Assembly: GCA_025359845.1 (NCBI GenBank) | Contig: JANYDT010000023.1 | Span: 1-50,953, forward strand | Source: Acidimicrobiia bacterium | GTDB lineage: Bacteria > Actinomycetota > Acidimicrobiia > Acidimicrobiales > JANYDT01 | Length of the DNA stretch: 50,953 nucleotides | Reading direction: 5' to 3' | Part shown: positions 17,739-27,102 of the stretch, piece after piece | How the letters are laid out: the number at the start of each line of letters is the position of its first letter | Position numbering within the stretch: the first letter of the stretch is position 1 | Translations under genes and position numbers: made by a program | The notes under the pieces: generated by a model | Database searches by the model: none | What the model was told of the DNA's origin: nothing | Seen by the model: the letters and a program-made list of their open reading frames with translations, nothing else

Positions 17739-18311
17739 ATGAGACTCATGCGCGCCTTTGGGATCAGCGCCACTCTTGCCCTCGCGACCCTAATTATTCC
17801 CTTTGGCCGGCCGAGTCAGGCCAAAGGGCCTCGCAGTCACCCGGCTCGCCGGTTCGATGGTTGTGTCATCGGCGCATGGAGAATGGTGAGCGTTCGACGA
17901 GGAACGCCCCTGGGCGAATTCGGAAACATATCGTGGCCCTTCTTCGAAGGCGCGACCATCACCTTCGCGCAGTCACCTGCGCCGACCGTGACGTGGAATG
18001 TCACCGCTGATTTGTCAAATACCGGCTTTGTCCCGCCCGACGCTTCCGCTAAGCTCACGGCGACGTCCGTTGGAACGTGGAGCATGGCGTGGGGTGGAAA
18101 TGCCTTATATCTCACTACCACGACAGCTGGGAATGTGACAGTTCGCACCTCGTCCGGCGAGTCTGTGGTGTTACCGTTGCCGGCCCTTCATCTGGACGGC
18201 TACAACCTCTCCTGGATGACCAGCGCCGCCGGGCCCTATATGTGCAACTCATCGGACTTCGTGTTCCACTCGTTGCACAACGAAGTCGTAACCCTACGAC
18301 GGGTCACTTGA
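17739..18311 (+). CDS. Secreted beta-rich protein of unknown function
   Basis: The 190-aa protein has a signal peptide ([23 protein letters not shown], cleavage near SQAKG). The mature part begins [15 protein letters not shown] and contains repeated beta-strand patterns such as [25 protein letters not shown], plus a late cysteine in [12 protein letters not shown]. The C-x-x-GxW...GTW...YxC pattern suggests a small lipocalin- or beta-barrel-like fold with a possible disulfide, but this is inference. It starts right after the upstream secreted gene (TGAAAATG), so the two are translated from one message. Confidence 0.7.
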   Translation: MRLMRAFGISATLALATLIIPFGRPSQAKGPRSHPARRFDGCVIGAWRMVSVRRGTPLGEFGNISWPFFEGATITFAQSPAPTVTWNVTADLSNTGFVPPDASAKLTATSVGTWSMAWGGNALYLTTTTAGNVTVRTSSGESVVLPLPALHLDGYNLSWMTSAAGPYMCNSSDFVFHSLHNEVVTLRRVT

Positions 18312-18320
18312 CTGAAACCA

Positions 18321-18373
18321 TTCCCCCGGCCGTCACTTGCGGAGGAGCACGCCCCAGTTCCCCCGGCCGTCAC
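18321..18373. repeat. 16-nt direct repeat, two copies
   Basis: TTCCCCCGGCCGTCAC occurs at 18321-18336 and again at 18358-18373, in the gap between the secreted-protein cluster and the LLM oxidoreductase. No gene or hairpin with a T-tract is associated with it. Confidence 0.85.
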
Positions 18374-18424
18374 CCGCGGCGCGATGAGCGGAGCCGGCGC
18401 GGGTCCCTGACAAACTGGCAACCT

Positions 18425-19450
18425 ATGTCGACCCCCGCCGCGATTTACCTCCAGGACGCCCACACGATCCGAGAGGGCATGGCGCTCACGCAGTACGCCG
18501 AGGCGAAAGGGTTCGAAGCCGTGTGGCAGGCCGACAGCCGGCTGGTGCGCGACTGCCTCATTCCCATGAGCGCGTTTGCGGCCACGACCGAACGCATCAA
18601 GATCGGCTCGGGCGTCGTCGACTGCTGGACGCGCAACCCCGCCCGCCTTGCGGCCAGCTTCTCGACTCTCGACGATCTCGCCCCAGGCCGGATCGTGCTC
18701 GGAATCGGCGCCTGGTGGGATCCATTGGCCGCCAAGGTGGGCATCCGCCGGGAACGGCCGTTGACGGTCATGCGCGAGATCGTTGAGGCGGTCCGGGAAT
18801 TGTTGGCTTGTGACGGTCCGGTCACCTACAACGGCATCTACGTGCAGCTCGATGGGGTCGAACTCGACTACGTCCACCAGGAACGCCGGGCCAAGGAGGT
18901 GCCGATCTACATCGGCGCGACCGGCATGCAGATGATGGAGCTCACCGGGCAGATCGCCGACGGCGCAGTGCTCAACTATCTCGTGAGTCCGACGTACAAC
19001 GCGCAGGCCATGGACGCCCTTGAACGGGGCGCCGTCAAGGCCGGGCGCAGCGCCACTGATCTCGATCGTCCCCAGCTCGTGGTGTGTTCATTGTCGCCCA
19101 CCGATGACGAGGCCGATCGACGGCGGGCCCTCGACAACGCCCGCCTTCTCGTCACTCAGTATCTGGGCCAGCAGCCCCACATCATGAAGGCCAGCGGGGT
19201 GCCCGACGAGGTGCTCAACGACATAGCCCAAGTGCTTACTTGGCCGGCCACCCACGATCAGATCGCGGCGGCCAGCAAGCTGGTGCCCGACAGCATTGTG
19301 CAAATGATCACGGCGTCAGGAACTGTCGACGAGTGCCGCGAACAGGTTTCGGCCTACGTGCGCAATGGCGCCACTTGTCCGATCTTGTATCCCTTGGGCG
19401 ATGATGTGCCGGCCATGATCGATGCCTTCAGCAATTGGACCGCCCAGTGA
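18425..19450 (+). CDS. LLM class flavin-dependent oxidoreductase (possibly F420-dependent)
   Basis: The 341-aa protein is a bacterial-luciferase-like TIM barrel. I start it at ATG 18425 ([37 protein letters not shown]) and not at the long ORF start, which runs through the upstream intergenic repeat. Family signs are [49 protein letters not shown], the usual cofactor-binding and LGIGxGW region, and [28 protein letters not shown]. The closest-looking group is the F420-dependent methylenetetrahydromethanopterin reductase-like enzymes. The substrate is unknown. The NUDIX gene overlaps its stop codon by 4 nt. Confidence 0.85.
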   Translation: MSTPAAIYLQDAHTIREGMALTQYAEAKGFEAVWQADSRLVRDCLIPMSAFAATTERIKIGSGVVDCWTRNPARLAASFSTLDDLAPGRIVLGIGAWWDPLAAKVGIRRERPLTVMREIVEAVRELLACDGPVTYNGIYVQLDGVELDYVHQERRAKEVPIYIGATGMQMMELTGQIADGAVLNYLVSPTYNAQAMDALERGAVKAGRSATDLDRPQLVVCSLSPTDDEADRRRALDNARLLVTQYLGQQPHIMKASGVPDEVLNDIAQVLTWPATHDQIAAASKLVPDSIVQMITASGTVDECREQVSAYVRNGATCPILYPLGDDVPAMIDAFSNWTAQ

Positions 19451-20181
19451 CCACCGCCGGGCCAGTGACCGCCGCTTCCACGACAGCCGAGGTGACCGCC
19501 GAAGCCGTAGTCGTCGCCGCCGCCACCGTGCTGCCTTTGCGCGATGGTCCGAACGGTCTGGAAGTGCTGATGCTCAAACGTTCGAGCAAGGTCGCATTTG
19601 GTGGCATGTGGGTGTTTCCGGGCGGCAAGGTCGACCCCGAAGACATGCCCGAAGGCGACGAGCTGGCCGGCGCCCGACGGGCTGCGGTGCGCGAGGCGAT
19701 GGAGGAGGCGACGATGACGATCGACGAGAGCGAACTCATCACGTGGTCACATTGGATGCCGCCGGCGACTCCTGGCTATGTCCAGAAGCGTTTCTCGACC
19801 TGGTTCTTCCTGGTCGGATCACCGCTCGACGCGGCTGAGGTCATCGTCGACGGGGGAGAGATCCATGACCACGCGTGGCTTCGCCCCGGCGACGCGCTGA
19901 TCATGCGCGAGGCCTCCGAGATCGAATTGGCGCCACCGACCTTCACCAGCCTCTCCCAACTCACCGCGTACACAACCGTTGACGAGGCGCTCGCCGCGGG
20001 ACGGGCCTTGGCCGAGCCGCCGCGGTTTCACACGCGAGTAACGAGTCACGAGGGCGTGCGTATCCTGTTGTGGCAGGGCGACGCCGGGTACGAGGCGGGC
20101 GACCCGACGATGCCTGGCCCGCGCAACCGCGTCGTCTGGGACCCTGACAACGCCATGGTTTGGGAACAAACTTCGGAGTAG
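19447..20181 (+). CDS. NUDIX hydrolase
   Basis: The 244-aa protein starts at GTG 19447 in a GTGA overlap with the LLM gene. An Ala/Thr-rich N-terminus leads to [11 protein letters not shown], then [13 protein letters not shown], and an extended Nudix box [21 protein letters not shown]. The REAMEEAT core supplies the metal-binding glutamates, but the box has an insertion and lacks the usual EExG glycine. Length and layout resemble the NUDT19-like or acyl-CoA-diphosphatase-type group more than MutT. It should hydrolyse a nucleoside-diphosphate-linked compound or CoA derivative. Confidence 0.85.
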   Translation: MTTAGPVTAASTTAEVTAEAVVVAAATVLPLRDGPNGLEVLMLKRSSKVAFGGMWVFPGGKVDPEDMPEGDELAGARRAAVREAMEEATMTIDESELITWSHWMPPATPGYVQKRFSTWFFLVGSPLDAAEVIVDGGEIHDHAWLRPGDALIMREASEIELAPPTFTSLSQLTAYTTVDEALAAGRALAEPPRFHTRVTSHEGVRILLWQGDAGYEAGDPTMPGPRNRVVWDPDNAMVWEQTSE

Positions 20182-20185
20182 GGCC

Positions 20186-21352
20186 GTGGTCAAACCATTG
20201 CTGACCGTCGTCATGATGGTCAAGGACGAGGCCGACTGCATCGAAGCGACGTTGGCCACGGCCAAGCCATTCGTTGACCGTTGGCTGGTCTATGACACTG
20301 GATCGACGGATGGCACGCAACGCCTCGCTCAGGGGTTTATGGCCGACCTGCCGGGGCGACTGGTCGAAGAACCATTCGTATCGATGTCGCATTCACGAAA
20401 TCGGTCGGTCGATCTGGCCGGTACCGAGACCGAGTTTCTGCTAATGCTCGACGCCGACGACAAGCTGGTCGGAGGCGACGCCCTTCGCTCTCATCTGGAA
20501 ATGCGCCGGTTCGACTTCGACTACAGCGCCTTCTTCATGCGCACGAATTTTGGCGTCGTTTTCGACATGTGCAAGGTTATACGAACGGGAATGGGCTGGC
20601 ACTTCGAAGGCGTCGCGCACGAGCAATTGGTCCATCCTACTCAACAAGTTCGTGAGCGCGTGCCCGACGTTCAGGTCGATCAAATTCGTACGGATTTGAT
20701 GGATGCCAAGTCAAAGGCTCGATGGGAGCGCGAGGAGGGGCTACTACGGGCTCGCCTTGATGAAGTGCCCGACGATACGCGCTCGGCCTTCTACCTGGCC
20801 CAGACGCTCACGTGTCTCGGTCGCCACGAAGAAGCGCTGGAAGCGCACTACGTGCGCATCGCCATGGGGGGATGGTGGGAGGAGGTCTATCAATCCTGGA
20901 TGCGCGCCGCGTGGGCGCTTCGAAGCATGGGCAACCCGTGGCCCGACCAGATGGAGGCATATTTGGAGGCTTTCAAGGTGGCCCCCCACCGCGCCGAGCC
21001 GCTATTCGCGATCGGCGACTATTACCGCCTTCAGAACGAACATCACCTCGGGTACGTCTTCGCCCGGCGCGCCGTCGAGCTGCCCTATCCAGGCGCCGAA
21101 ATCCACGTGGTCGATCACGAGATCTACGAATGGAAGGCGCAAGACCTTCTCTCGGTCACGGCGTACTATGTGGGCGACAACGAGCGCGGCGAAGCCGCGG
21201 CACGGGCGGCGTTGGCCGCTCGTCCCGATGACGATCGGTTGGCGTTGAACGTCGGCTACTACGTCGAGCGCCACGATGGGAGTGTTGGTTCAGAGGGCGC
21301 GTCCGGCATCCCCGTCCCCCCTCCGAACGTTGCTCACGAGGTCAATCCGTAG
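20186..21352 (+). CDS. Glycosyltransferase family 2 with C-terminal TPR-like region
   Basis: The 388-aa protein has an N-terminal GT-A domain (LLTVVMMVKDEADCIEATLATAKPFVDRWLVYDTGSTDGT). It has a DADD metal/nucleotide-sugar motif (LMLDADDKL) and a later WHFEGVAHEQL region. From about residue 190 it is helical and repeat-like (ALEAHYVRIAMGGWWEEVYQSWMRAAWALRSMG), fitting the TPR-containing glycosyltransferases of actinobacteria. It is cytoplasmic, with no membrane segment. The GTG start lies 4 nt after the NUDIX stop, so three genes appear co-transcribed. The acceptor is unknown. Confidence 0.85.
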   Translation: MVKPLLTVVMMVKDEADCIEATLATAKPFVDRWLVYDTGSTDGTQRLAQGFMADLPGRLVEEPFVSMSHSRNRSVDLAGTETEFLLMLDADDKLVGGDALRSHLEMRRFDFDYSAFFMRTNFGVVFDMCKVIRTGMGWHFEGVAHEQLVHPTQQVRERVPDVQVDQIRTDLMDAKSKARWEREEGLLRARLDEVPDDTRSAFYLAQTLTCLGRHEEALEAHYVRIAMGGWWEEVYQSWMRAAWALRSMGNPWPDQMEAYLEAFKVAPHRAEPLFAIGDYYRLQNEHHLGYVFARRAVELPYPGAEIHVVDHEIYEWKAQDLLSVTAYYVGDNERGEAAARAALAARPDDDRLALNVGYYVERHDGSVGSEGASGIPVPPPNVAHEVNP

Positions 21353-22863
21353 CGGCCGGGCTCGGTGCGGAGCCACTCGCCGATCCGCTCCCCCACGGCA
21401 ATCGAGCAGAGGTTGGTGTTGGCCCGCGGGACCGTCGGAAATATCGAAGCATCGGCCACGACCAATCCGTCGACGGCCAGACAGCGTCCTCGGCTGTCGA
21501 CGACTTCACCCATCCGGAGAGTCCCACACGGGTGATACCCCGACGCGGCGCTACGGCGCACGCGCTCGACCCGTTCGCTGATCGTCATCTGCGACCAGCG
21601 CTGCGGATCAGGATGACGAACGGTGCGGATCAGGTCTCGCAGCGGCGGGGCCGAGGTGAACGCGAAGGCGTCGTCGATGATCCGGACCAGCCGGCGAGCG
21701 TCGCGCTCGTCCGCGCAGAATCGCGACGTGATCTGCGGGCGAGCGTCAACATCGGCTGACGTGTGGATGAGTTCACCCTCGGAGTAACACTGCTCGAGCA
21801 CCGCAGCCAGCGCGAACATCAGTGGATCCTGATTGGTCCGCATGAAGAACGACAGCAACTCCACTTGGGCGTCCATCCGTTGATCGCTACCCTCGGTCGT
21901 GTGGCGCAAGATGGTCTGGATGATCGGTCCGTCGAAGTCGACCAGCGCCTCGTCGGTCGGCTCGCACAACACGGCAAACGCTGGATGGTCGCTAAGGTGG
22001 GCCCCAACCCCCTCCATGGTTGCGACCGCGTCCAGGCCGAGGCGATCCAGCTCGGCGCGACGGCCGATCCCGGAACGCAACAGGACGCCGGGGGACAGGA
22101 TCGCGCCGCAACTCACGACGACAACTCCGGCTTCAATGGTTTCGACTTCACCGGTGGCGCTCAACACCTCGACGCCTCGGGCCCGGCGCCCATCGAACAT
22201 GATGCGTCGCACCGAGGTGTCGCCCCGTATGACCAGGTTCGAACGCGACCGAGCCGGGGCGAGGTACCCCATGGCCGTCGACACCCGTAGTTGTCCCAAC
22301 TTGTTCATAGGCTGCGGCCCCGCGCCCCAATCACTCGGATGATTCGCATCCGGGCACGTCGGCCACCCGAGGTGGGCCGCCGCGTCGAGAAACGCTGCGT
22401 GGGTGGCGGTCAGCTCGGGGCGGGGGTAGCGCCGAATCAGGATGGGGCCGGCATCACCATGATGGGGCTGATCGCCGAAGTCGAGATCGCGCTCCAGGCG
22501 TCGGTAGACGGTCTCCATGGCCGCCCACGACCACTCGGGATACCCCCATCCGTCGTGATCTTCGGGCACCGGTCGCAACGCGATGGCGGTATTTACTGCG
22601 CTCGACCCGCCGGTGACTCGACCGCGCGGCAAGGTCTGCGGCCGGCCGCTGCTGTTGGGCTGATAGTCGAGGCCCCAATCGTGATCGACGACGCTGTTGT
22701 GGTGACCGTTGCGGAGATCCTCCGGCACGGCGGAGCCGAGCGCGTAGTCGGGCCCGGCCTCGATCAGCAGCACCGACAGGGCAGGGTTCTCGCTGGCTCG
22801 CGCGGCAACGACCGATCCGGCCGAACCGGCACCCACCACGACAATGTCAAAGCGCTCTCGCAT
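21334..22863 (-). CDS. GMC family FAD-dependent oxidoreductase
   Basis: The 509-aa protein has an N-terminal dinucleotide-binding motif FDIVVVGAGSAGSVVAARASE. The GMC signature region is LPRGRVTGGSSAVNTAIALRP. At the C-terminus, YHPCGTLRMG carries the catalytic His and DASIFPTVPRANTNLCSIAVGERIGEWL the second catalytic polar residue (Asn). It should oxidise a primary or secondary alcohol using FAD. The 3' end overlaps the convergent glycosyltransferase gene by 19 nt. The amidohydrolase starts divergently only 17 bp away, so the two promoters must overlap the opposite coding regions or the messages must be leaderless. Confidence 0.9.
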   Translation of the reverse strand: MRERFDIVVVGAGSAGSVVAARASENPALSVLLIEAGPDYALGSAVPEDLRNGHHNSVVDHDWGLDYQPNSSGRPQTLPRGRVTGGSSAVNTAIALRPVPEDHDGWGYPEWSWAAMETVYRRLERDLDFGDQPHHGDAGPILIRRYPRPELTATHAAFLDAAAHLGWPTCPDANHPSDWGAGPQPMNKLGQLRVSTAMGYLAPARSRSNLVIRGDTSVRRIMFDGRRARGVEVLSATGEVETIEAGVVVVSCGAILSPGVLLRSGIGRRAELDRLGLDAVATMEGVGAHLSDHPAFAVLCEPTDEALVDFDGPIIQTILRHTTEGSDQRMDAQVELLSFFMRTNQDPLMFALAAVLEQCYSEGELIHTSADVDARPQITSRFCADERDARRLVRIIDDAFAFTSAPPLRDLIRTVRHPDPQRWSQMTISERVERVRRSAASGYHPCGTLRMGEVVDSRGRCLAVDGLVVADASIFPTVPRANTNLCSIAVGERIGEWLRTEPGRYGLTS

Positions 22864-22880
22864 CCATCTACCATGCCGCG

Positions 22881-24338
22881 ATGGGCATCAATCTCGCCAT
22901 ACGCAACGCCGTGATCTTCGACGGAACTGGCGCGCCGTCCTTCACCGGCGACATCGCCGTCGAAGGCGATCGCATAGTCGGCGTCGGGGCCATCGGTGCA
23001 GTCCCGTCGTCGGCCCTTGAGATCGACGCCGGTGGCCAGGCGCTGAGTCCCGGCTTCGTGGACGTGCACACTCATGATGACACCGCTCTGCTGGTCCATC
23101 CCGGCCTCGAGTTCAAGCTCGCGCAAGGGTGTACCTCACTGGTGATCGGCAACTGCGGATTCTCGGCCTTTCCGACGGGAGCGGCGCTGATGCTCGGCGG
23201 CCGAGGCGACTGGGGCGATCTTGACGGCTTCGTGGCCCACGTGGCCGATAACCCCGTAGCGTGCAACTGGGTGACGCTCGTCGGGCACAACACCGTGCGG
23301 GCGGTGGTGCGGGGCGAGCAGAAGGGCGCACCAACCGACGCCGAGTTGACGACGATGCGAGCCCAGGTGCGGGTGGCCATGGAGCAGGGCGCGTGCGGCC
23401 TGTCGACCGGGCTCATCTACACGCCCGGTCGCTATTCGCAGACCGCCGAGATCATCGAGTTGGCCCGCGAGGTCACGCCGTTCGGCGGCATTTACGCCAC
23501 CCACATGCGCAACGAAGGCGACCGGCTGCTCGAGTCGGTCGACGAAGCGCTCACCATCGCCGGGGCGGCAGGCATCGCGCTCCAGATCAGTCACCACAAG
23601 GCGGCGGGACGGGTCAACTGGGGCAAGGTAGGCGAGTCACTGGCCAAGGTCGACGCCGCGATCGCGGCAGGCCAGGAGGTCACCCTCGACGTGTATCCCT
23701 ATGTGGCCGGGAGCGGCCCGATGATCCAGTATTTCGACCTGGACCGCGTCGACCTCGATCTGGCTTCGAACATCCGCATTGCCTCGTGCCCGGCTTTTCG
23801 TGCATACGAGGGCAAAATGCTCGTCGACATAGCCGCCGCAGCAGGGCTCGATCTCGCTGACGCCGTGCGTCACGTGCTGACGGCTCCGGGCGGTGAGCAG
23901 ACGATATGCATCCAGTTCATCATTGACGAAGCCGACATCGAAACGAACTTGCGGCACCCCCAAATGATGGTCGGCTCCGACGGCATTCCCGACTTGAAAG
24001 GCGTACCCCACCCACGACTCTTCGGGACGTTCCCACGGATATTGGCCCGGTACGTTCGCGAACGTAACGTGCTTGACCTGTCGGAGGCCATACGGCGCAT
24101 GACCAGCCTTGCTTGTGACCGGTTCGGACTCAACGGGCGGGGTCGGATTGCGGTTGGGGGGTACGCCGATCTCGTGCTCTTTGATCCTGACCAGGTGCAT
24201 GACGTCGCCACTTTCGACGACCCCAAGCAAGAGCCGAAAGGGATCTCGCTCGTCACCGTCAACGGACAGATCGCGCTCGAAAATGGCCGTCACACCGGGG
24301 TGGGCGCCGGCCGATTTGTGCCTTACCGGGCCGAGTGA
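22881..24338 (+). CDS. Amidohydrolase, N-acyl-D-amino-acid deacylase-like
   Basis: The 485-aa protein belongs to the D-aminoacylase/dihydroorotase amidohydrolase branch. A small beta-domain (LAIRNAVIFDGTGAPSFTGDIAVEGDRIVGVG) leads to the metal-site motif GFVDVHTHDD. Then come the Cys ligand region VIGNCGFSAFP, the THMRNEGDRLLESVDEALTIA helix, the catalytic-His region ISHHKAAG, and the late Asp in MVGSDGIPDL. Family members hydrolyse N-acyl-D-amino acids with Zn2+. It has no Shine-Dalgarno and may be leaderless. Confidence 0.88.
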   Translation: MGINLAIRNAVIFDGTGAPSFTGDIAVEGDRIVGVGAIGAVPSSALEIDAGGQALSPGFVDVHTHDDTALLVHPGLEFKLAQGCTSLVIGNCGFSAFPTGAALMLGGRGDWGDLDGFVAHVADNPVACNWVTLVGHNTVRAVVRGEQKGAPTDAELTTMRAQVRVAMEQGACGLSTGLIYTPGRYSQTAEIIELAREVTPFGGIYATHMRNEGDRLLESVDEALTIAGAAGIALQISHHKAAGRVNWGKVGESLAKVDAAIAAGQEVTLDVYPYVAGSGPMIQYFDLDRVDLDLASNIRIASCPAFRAYEGKMLVDIAAAAGLDLADAVRHVLTAPGGEQTICIQFIIDEADIETNLRHPQMMVGSDGIPDLKGVPHPRLFGTFPRILARYVRERNVLDLSEAIRRMTSLACDRFGLNGRGRIAVGGYADLVLFDPDQVHDVATFDDPKQEPKGISLVTVNGQIALENGRHTGVGAGRFVPYRAE

Positions 24339-24398
24339 GGGGGCCATGTCCGGTGCGAACGTTTCGGCGTGTTTGTGTTGGAGGCTGAACGGGACCGA

Positions 24399-25775
24399 CT
24401 ATTGCGACGATGCCGCCCGCAACGCGGCGAACGCAAGGCGCACGTGGTTACTCACGTCGTGGGCGGAAGGGACTTTCGCTGCATCGGTCATGACCCCGAG
24501 GTCGAGCGAGTCGCCGTAACGGCGCAGGGTGATGTTCAACAGCATGGCGGTACCGAGGATGGGCGCGGGATGGTTGGAGATCTGGCGGAACCCGGCCAGC
24601 CACTGCGTGTCGGCCGGTCCGGGAACATTCGAAAGCACGACGTTGGCGCCTAGTCGTTGATCGCCGCGCTCGCCCCGATTGGCCGATCGCTCACGGCGAT
24701 CCCTTGACTTGAATGGCCCGTCAGGCACTCGCATGAGTGGCTCCTGGAGTTCGCTTCGCCGCCGTTCGATCGCCGCCGATGCCTTAACCACCGCCAATCG
24801 CTCCCGCGGGTCGCCCAGATGGGTGCCGAGGGCGGGGCGTATGCCGATGATGTAGTTACCGAGATCGCCGTGTTCGGGCTGGCGGTAACTGCGCGAGCCG
24901 AGTGCAATCATGGGCTCGTCGGGTGGGTCGATGCCACGGCCCAAGAGATAGCTCCGCAACGCACCGCCGGCGACCGTGAGGAACACGTCGTTGACAGTGC
25001 CGCCCAGCGCTCTTCCGATATCGCGAACTTCGCTCAACGAAAGGGTCAGCGTGTCGTAAGAACGATCGAGCGAAGTGGGTCCGGCGAGCGCGTCGATGCG
25101 GGGCGCTCGCAGGGCGGCGTGGTCGGGGTCGTCGTTGAACTCGGCCAGAGCGGCCTTGGCCGCGGCCCGCCCTTCGAGTGCCGGCCTCGCCGCCTCGACC
25201 TCTCGGGCGAATCGCCTGTCGGACTGCGCGATCCAGCTCGCATCGTCGGGCACGGCCTCGTCGACCTTGAACAATGGTGGGCGATCAGTCGATACGGGGG
25301 TTGGATCGGAGAGGGCGGTAACGATCGACTGAAACCCGACGCCGTCGCAGAGTGTGTGATGAACTTGGAGAAGCATCGCCGATCCCCCGTCGGCCAAGGA
25401 CTCCACGAGCAGGACGCGAAAAGGGCCTCCGTTGAGATCGAGTTCTCGCTTCGCTTCCGAGGCGACCAGCTCGTGCAATTCGTCGGTGGTCATCGGGTGC
25501 GATTGCGGCGCGACCCGCACCAGTCGGTCGATGTCGAGTGCCGCGAGACCGAACCAGGCGTCGGTATCGTAATGCCCGGGGGAGGGCACCAATCGTTGCG
25601 CCAGTGCGGTGGCGAGCAAGCGTTGCGAGAGATGGGCATGGGCCCGCTCGACGAAGGAACCCGGCGTAGTGGGGGCTTCAGGGGCGCCGTATCGAAGCAA
25701 GGCCCCGATCTGCATGGGCGTGCGCGCCGAGTGGGCCAGCAGCAAGAACTCGTCTTCCGGTCGCAAATGCAACAT
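24399..25775 (-). CDS. WS/DGAT-type acyltransferase
   Basis: The 458-aa protein is a wax ester synthase/diacylglycerol O-acyltransferase. The catalytic HHxxxDG motif is present as HHTLCDG, and the family C-terminal region NVVLSNVPGPADTQWLAGFRQISNHPAPILGTAMLLNI is clear. It transfers fatty acyl groups from CoA to alcohols or diacylglycerol to make storage lipid at the membrane/lipid body. I start it at ATG 25775 (MLHLRPEDEFLLLAHSARTPMQIGALLRY), which matches family N-termini. The ORF track extends it 64 codons through the sulfotransferase remnant on the opposite strand. Confidence 0.9.
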   Translation of the reverse strand: MLHLRPEDEFLLLAHSARTPMQIGALLRYGAPEAPTTPGSFVERAHAHLSQRLLATALAQRLVPSPGHYDTDAWFGLAALDIDRLVRVAPQSHPMTTDELHELVASEAKRELDLNGGPFRVLLVESLADGGSAMLLQVHHTLCDGVGFQSIVTALSDPTPVSTDRPPLFKVDEAVPDDASWIAQSDRRFAREVEAARPALEGRAAAKAALAEFNDDPDHAALRAPRIDALAGPTSLDRSYDTLTLSLSEVRDIGRALGGTVNDVFLTVAGGALRSYLLGRGIDPPDEPMIALGSRSYRQPEHGDLGNYIIGIRPALGTHLGDPRERLAVVKASAAIERRRSELQEPLMRVPDGPFKSRDRRERSANRGERGDQRLGANVVLSNVPGPADTQWLAGFRQISNHPAPILGTAMLLNITLRRYGDSLDLGVMTDAAKVPSAHDVSNHVRLAFAALRAASSQ

Positions 25776-25880
25776 CGCAACGACGCTAGTGCCGTGACCG
25801 GTGAGGGTTGCGGCGCGCCGGTCAACTAGGTTCACTCGCCAACAGGGGCCCTGGTCCGAGACGACGTGAAGGAGCAACAA

Positions 25881-25996
25881 ATGGGGGGATCGCTGAACCG
25901 CAACGAGCTGATGTCGGTGGCGACCACTCAAACGGGACTCGACGATTTCGGCGACATTCCGTTCCACGAACCGCTCGACGTGCTGATTGATACGTA
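25881..25996 (+). pseudogene. N-terminal fragment of a sulfotransferase-like gene
   Basis: From ATG 25881, preceded by AAGGAG, about 38 codons read MGGSLNRNELMSVATTQTGLDDFGDIPFHEPLDVLIDTY. This matches in style the opening of actinobacterial sulfotransferase family proteins (LxxxxLxxxAxxxTGLDDFGxxxFxEPL). Nothing of the following PAPS-binding P-loop domain is present. The frame ends shortly after, and an SDR gene fragment takes over at about 25997 in a different frame. This is best explained by a deletion joining two genes. Confidence 0.65.
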
Positions 25997-26470
25997 TTGC
26001 GCACCGGTGTATTCGGCATGCTGTGGACGTCGAAATACGCCATCCCCCATTTGAAGGCGGCCGGCGGTGGGACGATCATCAACATCTCGGCGGCTTCGAG
26101 CATTCGGGCCATCGACGGCCGTCCCGCGTATCAAGCCTCAAAAGGAGCGGTCAACGCGCTGACCCGTCAAATGGCGGTCGACTACGGCCTCGATGGCATC
26201 AGGTCAAATGCCATCATCGTCGGCTTCACACCTACGGGCGGCGAGATCATGACGAAGAGGGTGCAGAACGAGGCCTTCATCACCGCGGTGCGCAAGGCCA
26301 TCCCGTCACCACGCCTCGGCCACCCCCGCGACATAGCCAACGGTGTGGTCTTCCTCGCGTCCGACGAAGCCGAGTACATCAACGGCGTGCTTTTGCCTAT
26401 AGACGGGGGCCTCACGTGCAAGTTAGGCATACCCGACACTTCCGCCCTGAGTGCCATTGCCGAGGGCTGA
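25997..26470 (+). pseudogene. Short-chain dehydrogenase/reductase, 5'-truncated
   Basis: The remaining 157 codons carry the C-terminal two thirds of a classical SDR: GVFGMLWTSKYAIPHL, the catalytic Ser region GTIINISAASS, the catalytic YQASK, and the C-terminal FLASDEAEYINGVLLPIDGG. The N-terminal Rossmann part with the TGxxxGIG cofactor loop, about 100 residues, is missing. What precedes it is the start of a sulfotransferase gene in another frame. It cannot bind NAD(P) normally, so I call it a pseudogene although the ORF itself is open. Confidence 0.8.
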
Positions 26471-27080
26471 CACGACCGCCCAACATTCGGTAATCGTGCG
26501 CGATGGTACGATGAACGCGATATTGCGCATGGTGTAGCGCATGGCGGTTTCTGCGTATTCGGGAGGATCGCTGGCCACGCAATCGTCAGGCACTATCACG
26601 GTGTACCCGCGGTTCATGGCTTCGATAGCGGTGCCGATGACGGCGATATTGAGTGAGACACCGGTGATGATCACGGTTGTGACGCCCGTGTTGCGCAGGT
26701 ACGCGTCGAGCCCCGTGGCGTAGTAGCCGGTGAGACCTTGTTCGCGACGAAAGACCACATCTTCGGGCTGCGGCGCGATCTCGGCCATGACTGGCCCGTG
26801 CCCACCCGAACCGTCGGTGTCGCCGACCATTCGCATCGCCACCATCGTGTTGCGGGCGAACCCGAAACCGTCCGGACGGCGCTCGTCGGTGCAGTAGTAG
26901 ATGCGCACCCCGACCCGACGAGCCGCCGTGAACAGTTTCGCCAAGTTGGGGATCAGTCCGACGGTTGCCGCCGCCCGAGCCAGGCCAGGAAGGATTGAGT
27001 GGGCGCCCAAGAGGTTCTCTTGGCACTCCATGTTGACGATCGCGGTGTGGGCCGGGTCGAGGTGAGGTGAGGTGAGACAT
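26423..27080 (-). pseudogene. Isochorismatase-like (cysteine hydrolase family) gene, out of frame at a pentanucleotide repeat
   Basis: The open frame from ATG 27031 to 26423 encodes 202 aa of an isochorismatase-fold protein (MECQENLLG, FRREQGLTGYYATGLDAYLRNTGVTTVIITGVSLNIAVIGTAIEAMNRGYTVIVPDDC). The conserved start of the fold (DPAHTAIVNMECQ) lies upstream in the same frame but has no start codon. The natural ATG (27080) is separated by three tandem TCACC units that put it out of frame. One or four units would give a continuous protein starting MSHL. The usual catalytic Cys position (NxCV) reads NIAV, so classical hydrolase activity is doubtful in any case. It lies 22 nt after the CoA-transferase stop on the same strand. 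Confidence 0.65.
27061..27075. repeat. Three tandem pentanucleotides (GGTGA/TCACC)
   Basis: GGTGA is repeated exactly three times on the plus strand (TCACC on the coding strand), five to nineteen nt after the ATG of the isochorismatase-like gene. Changing the copy number by one unit changes the reading frame. Confidence 0.85.
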
Positions 27081-27102
27081 CAAGAGGCACTGTTTGCAGC
27101 TC

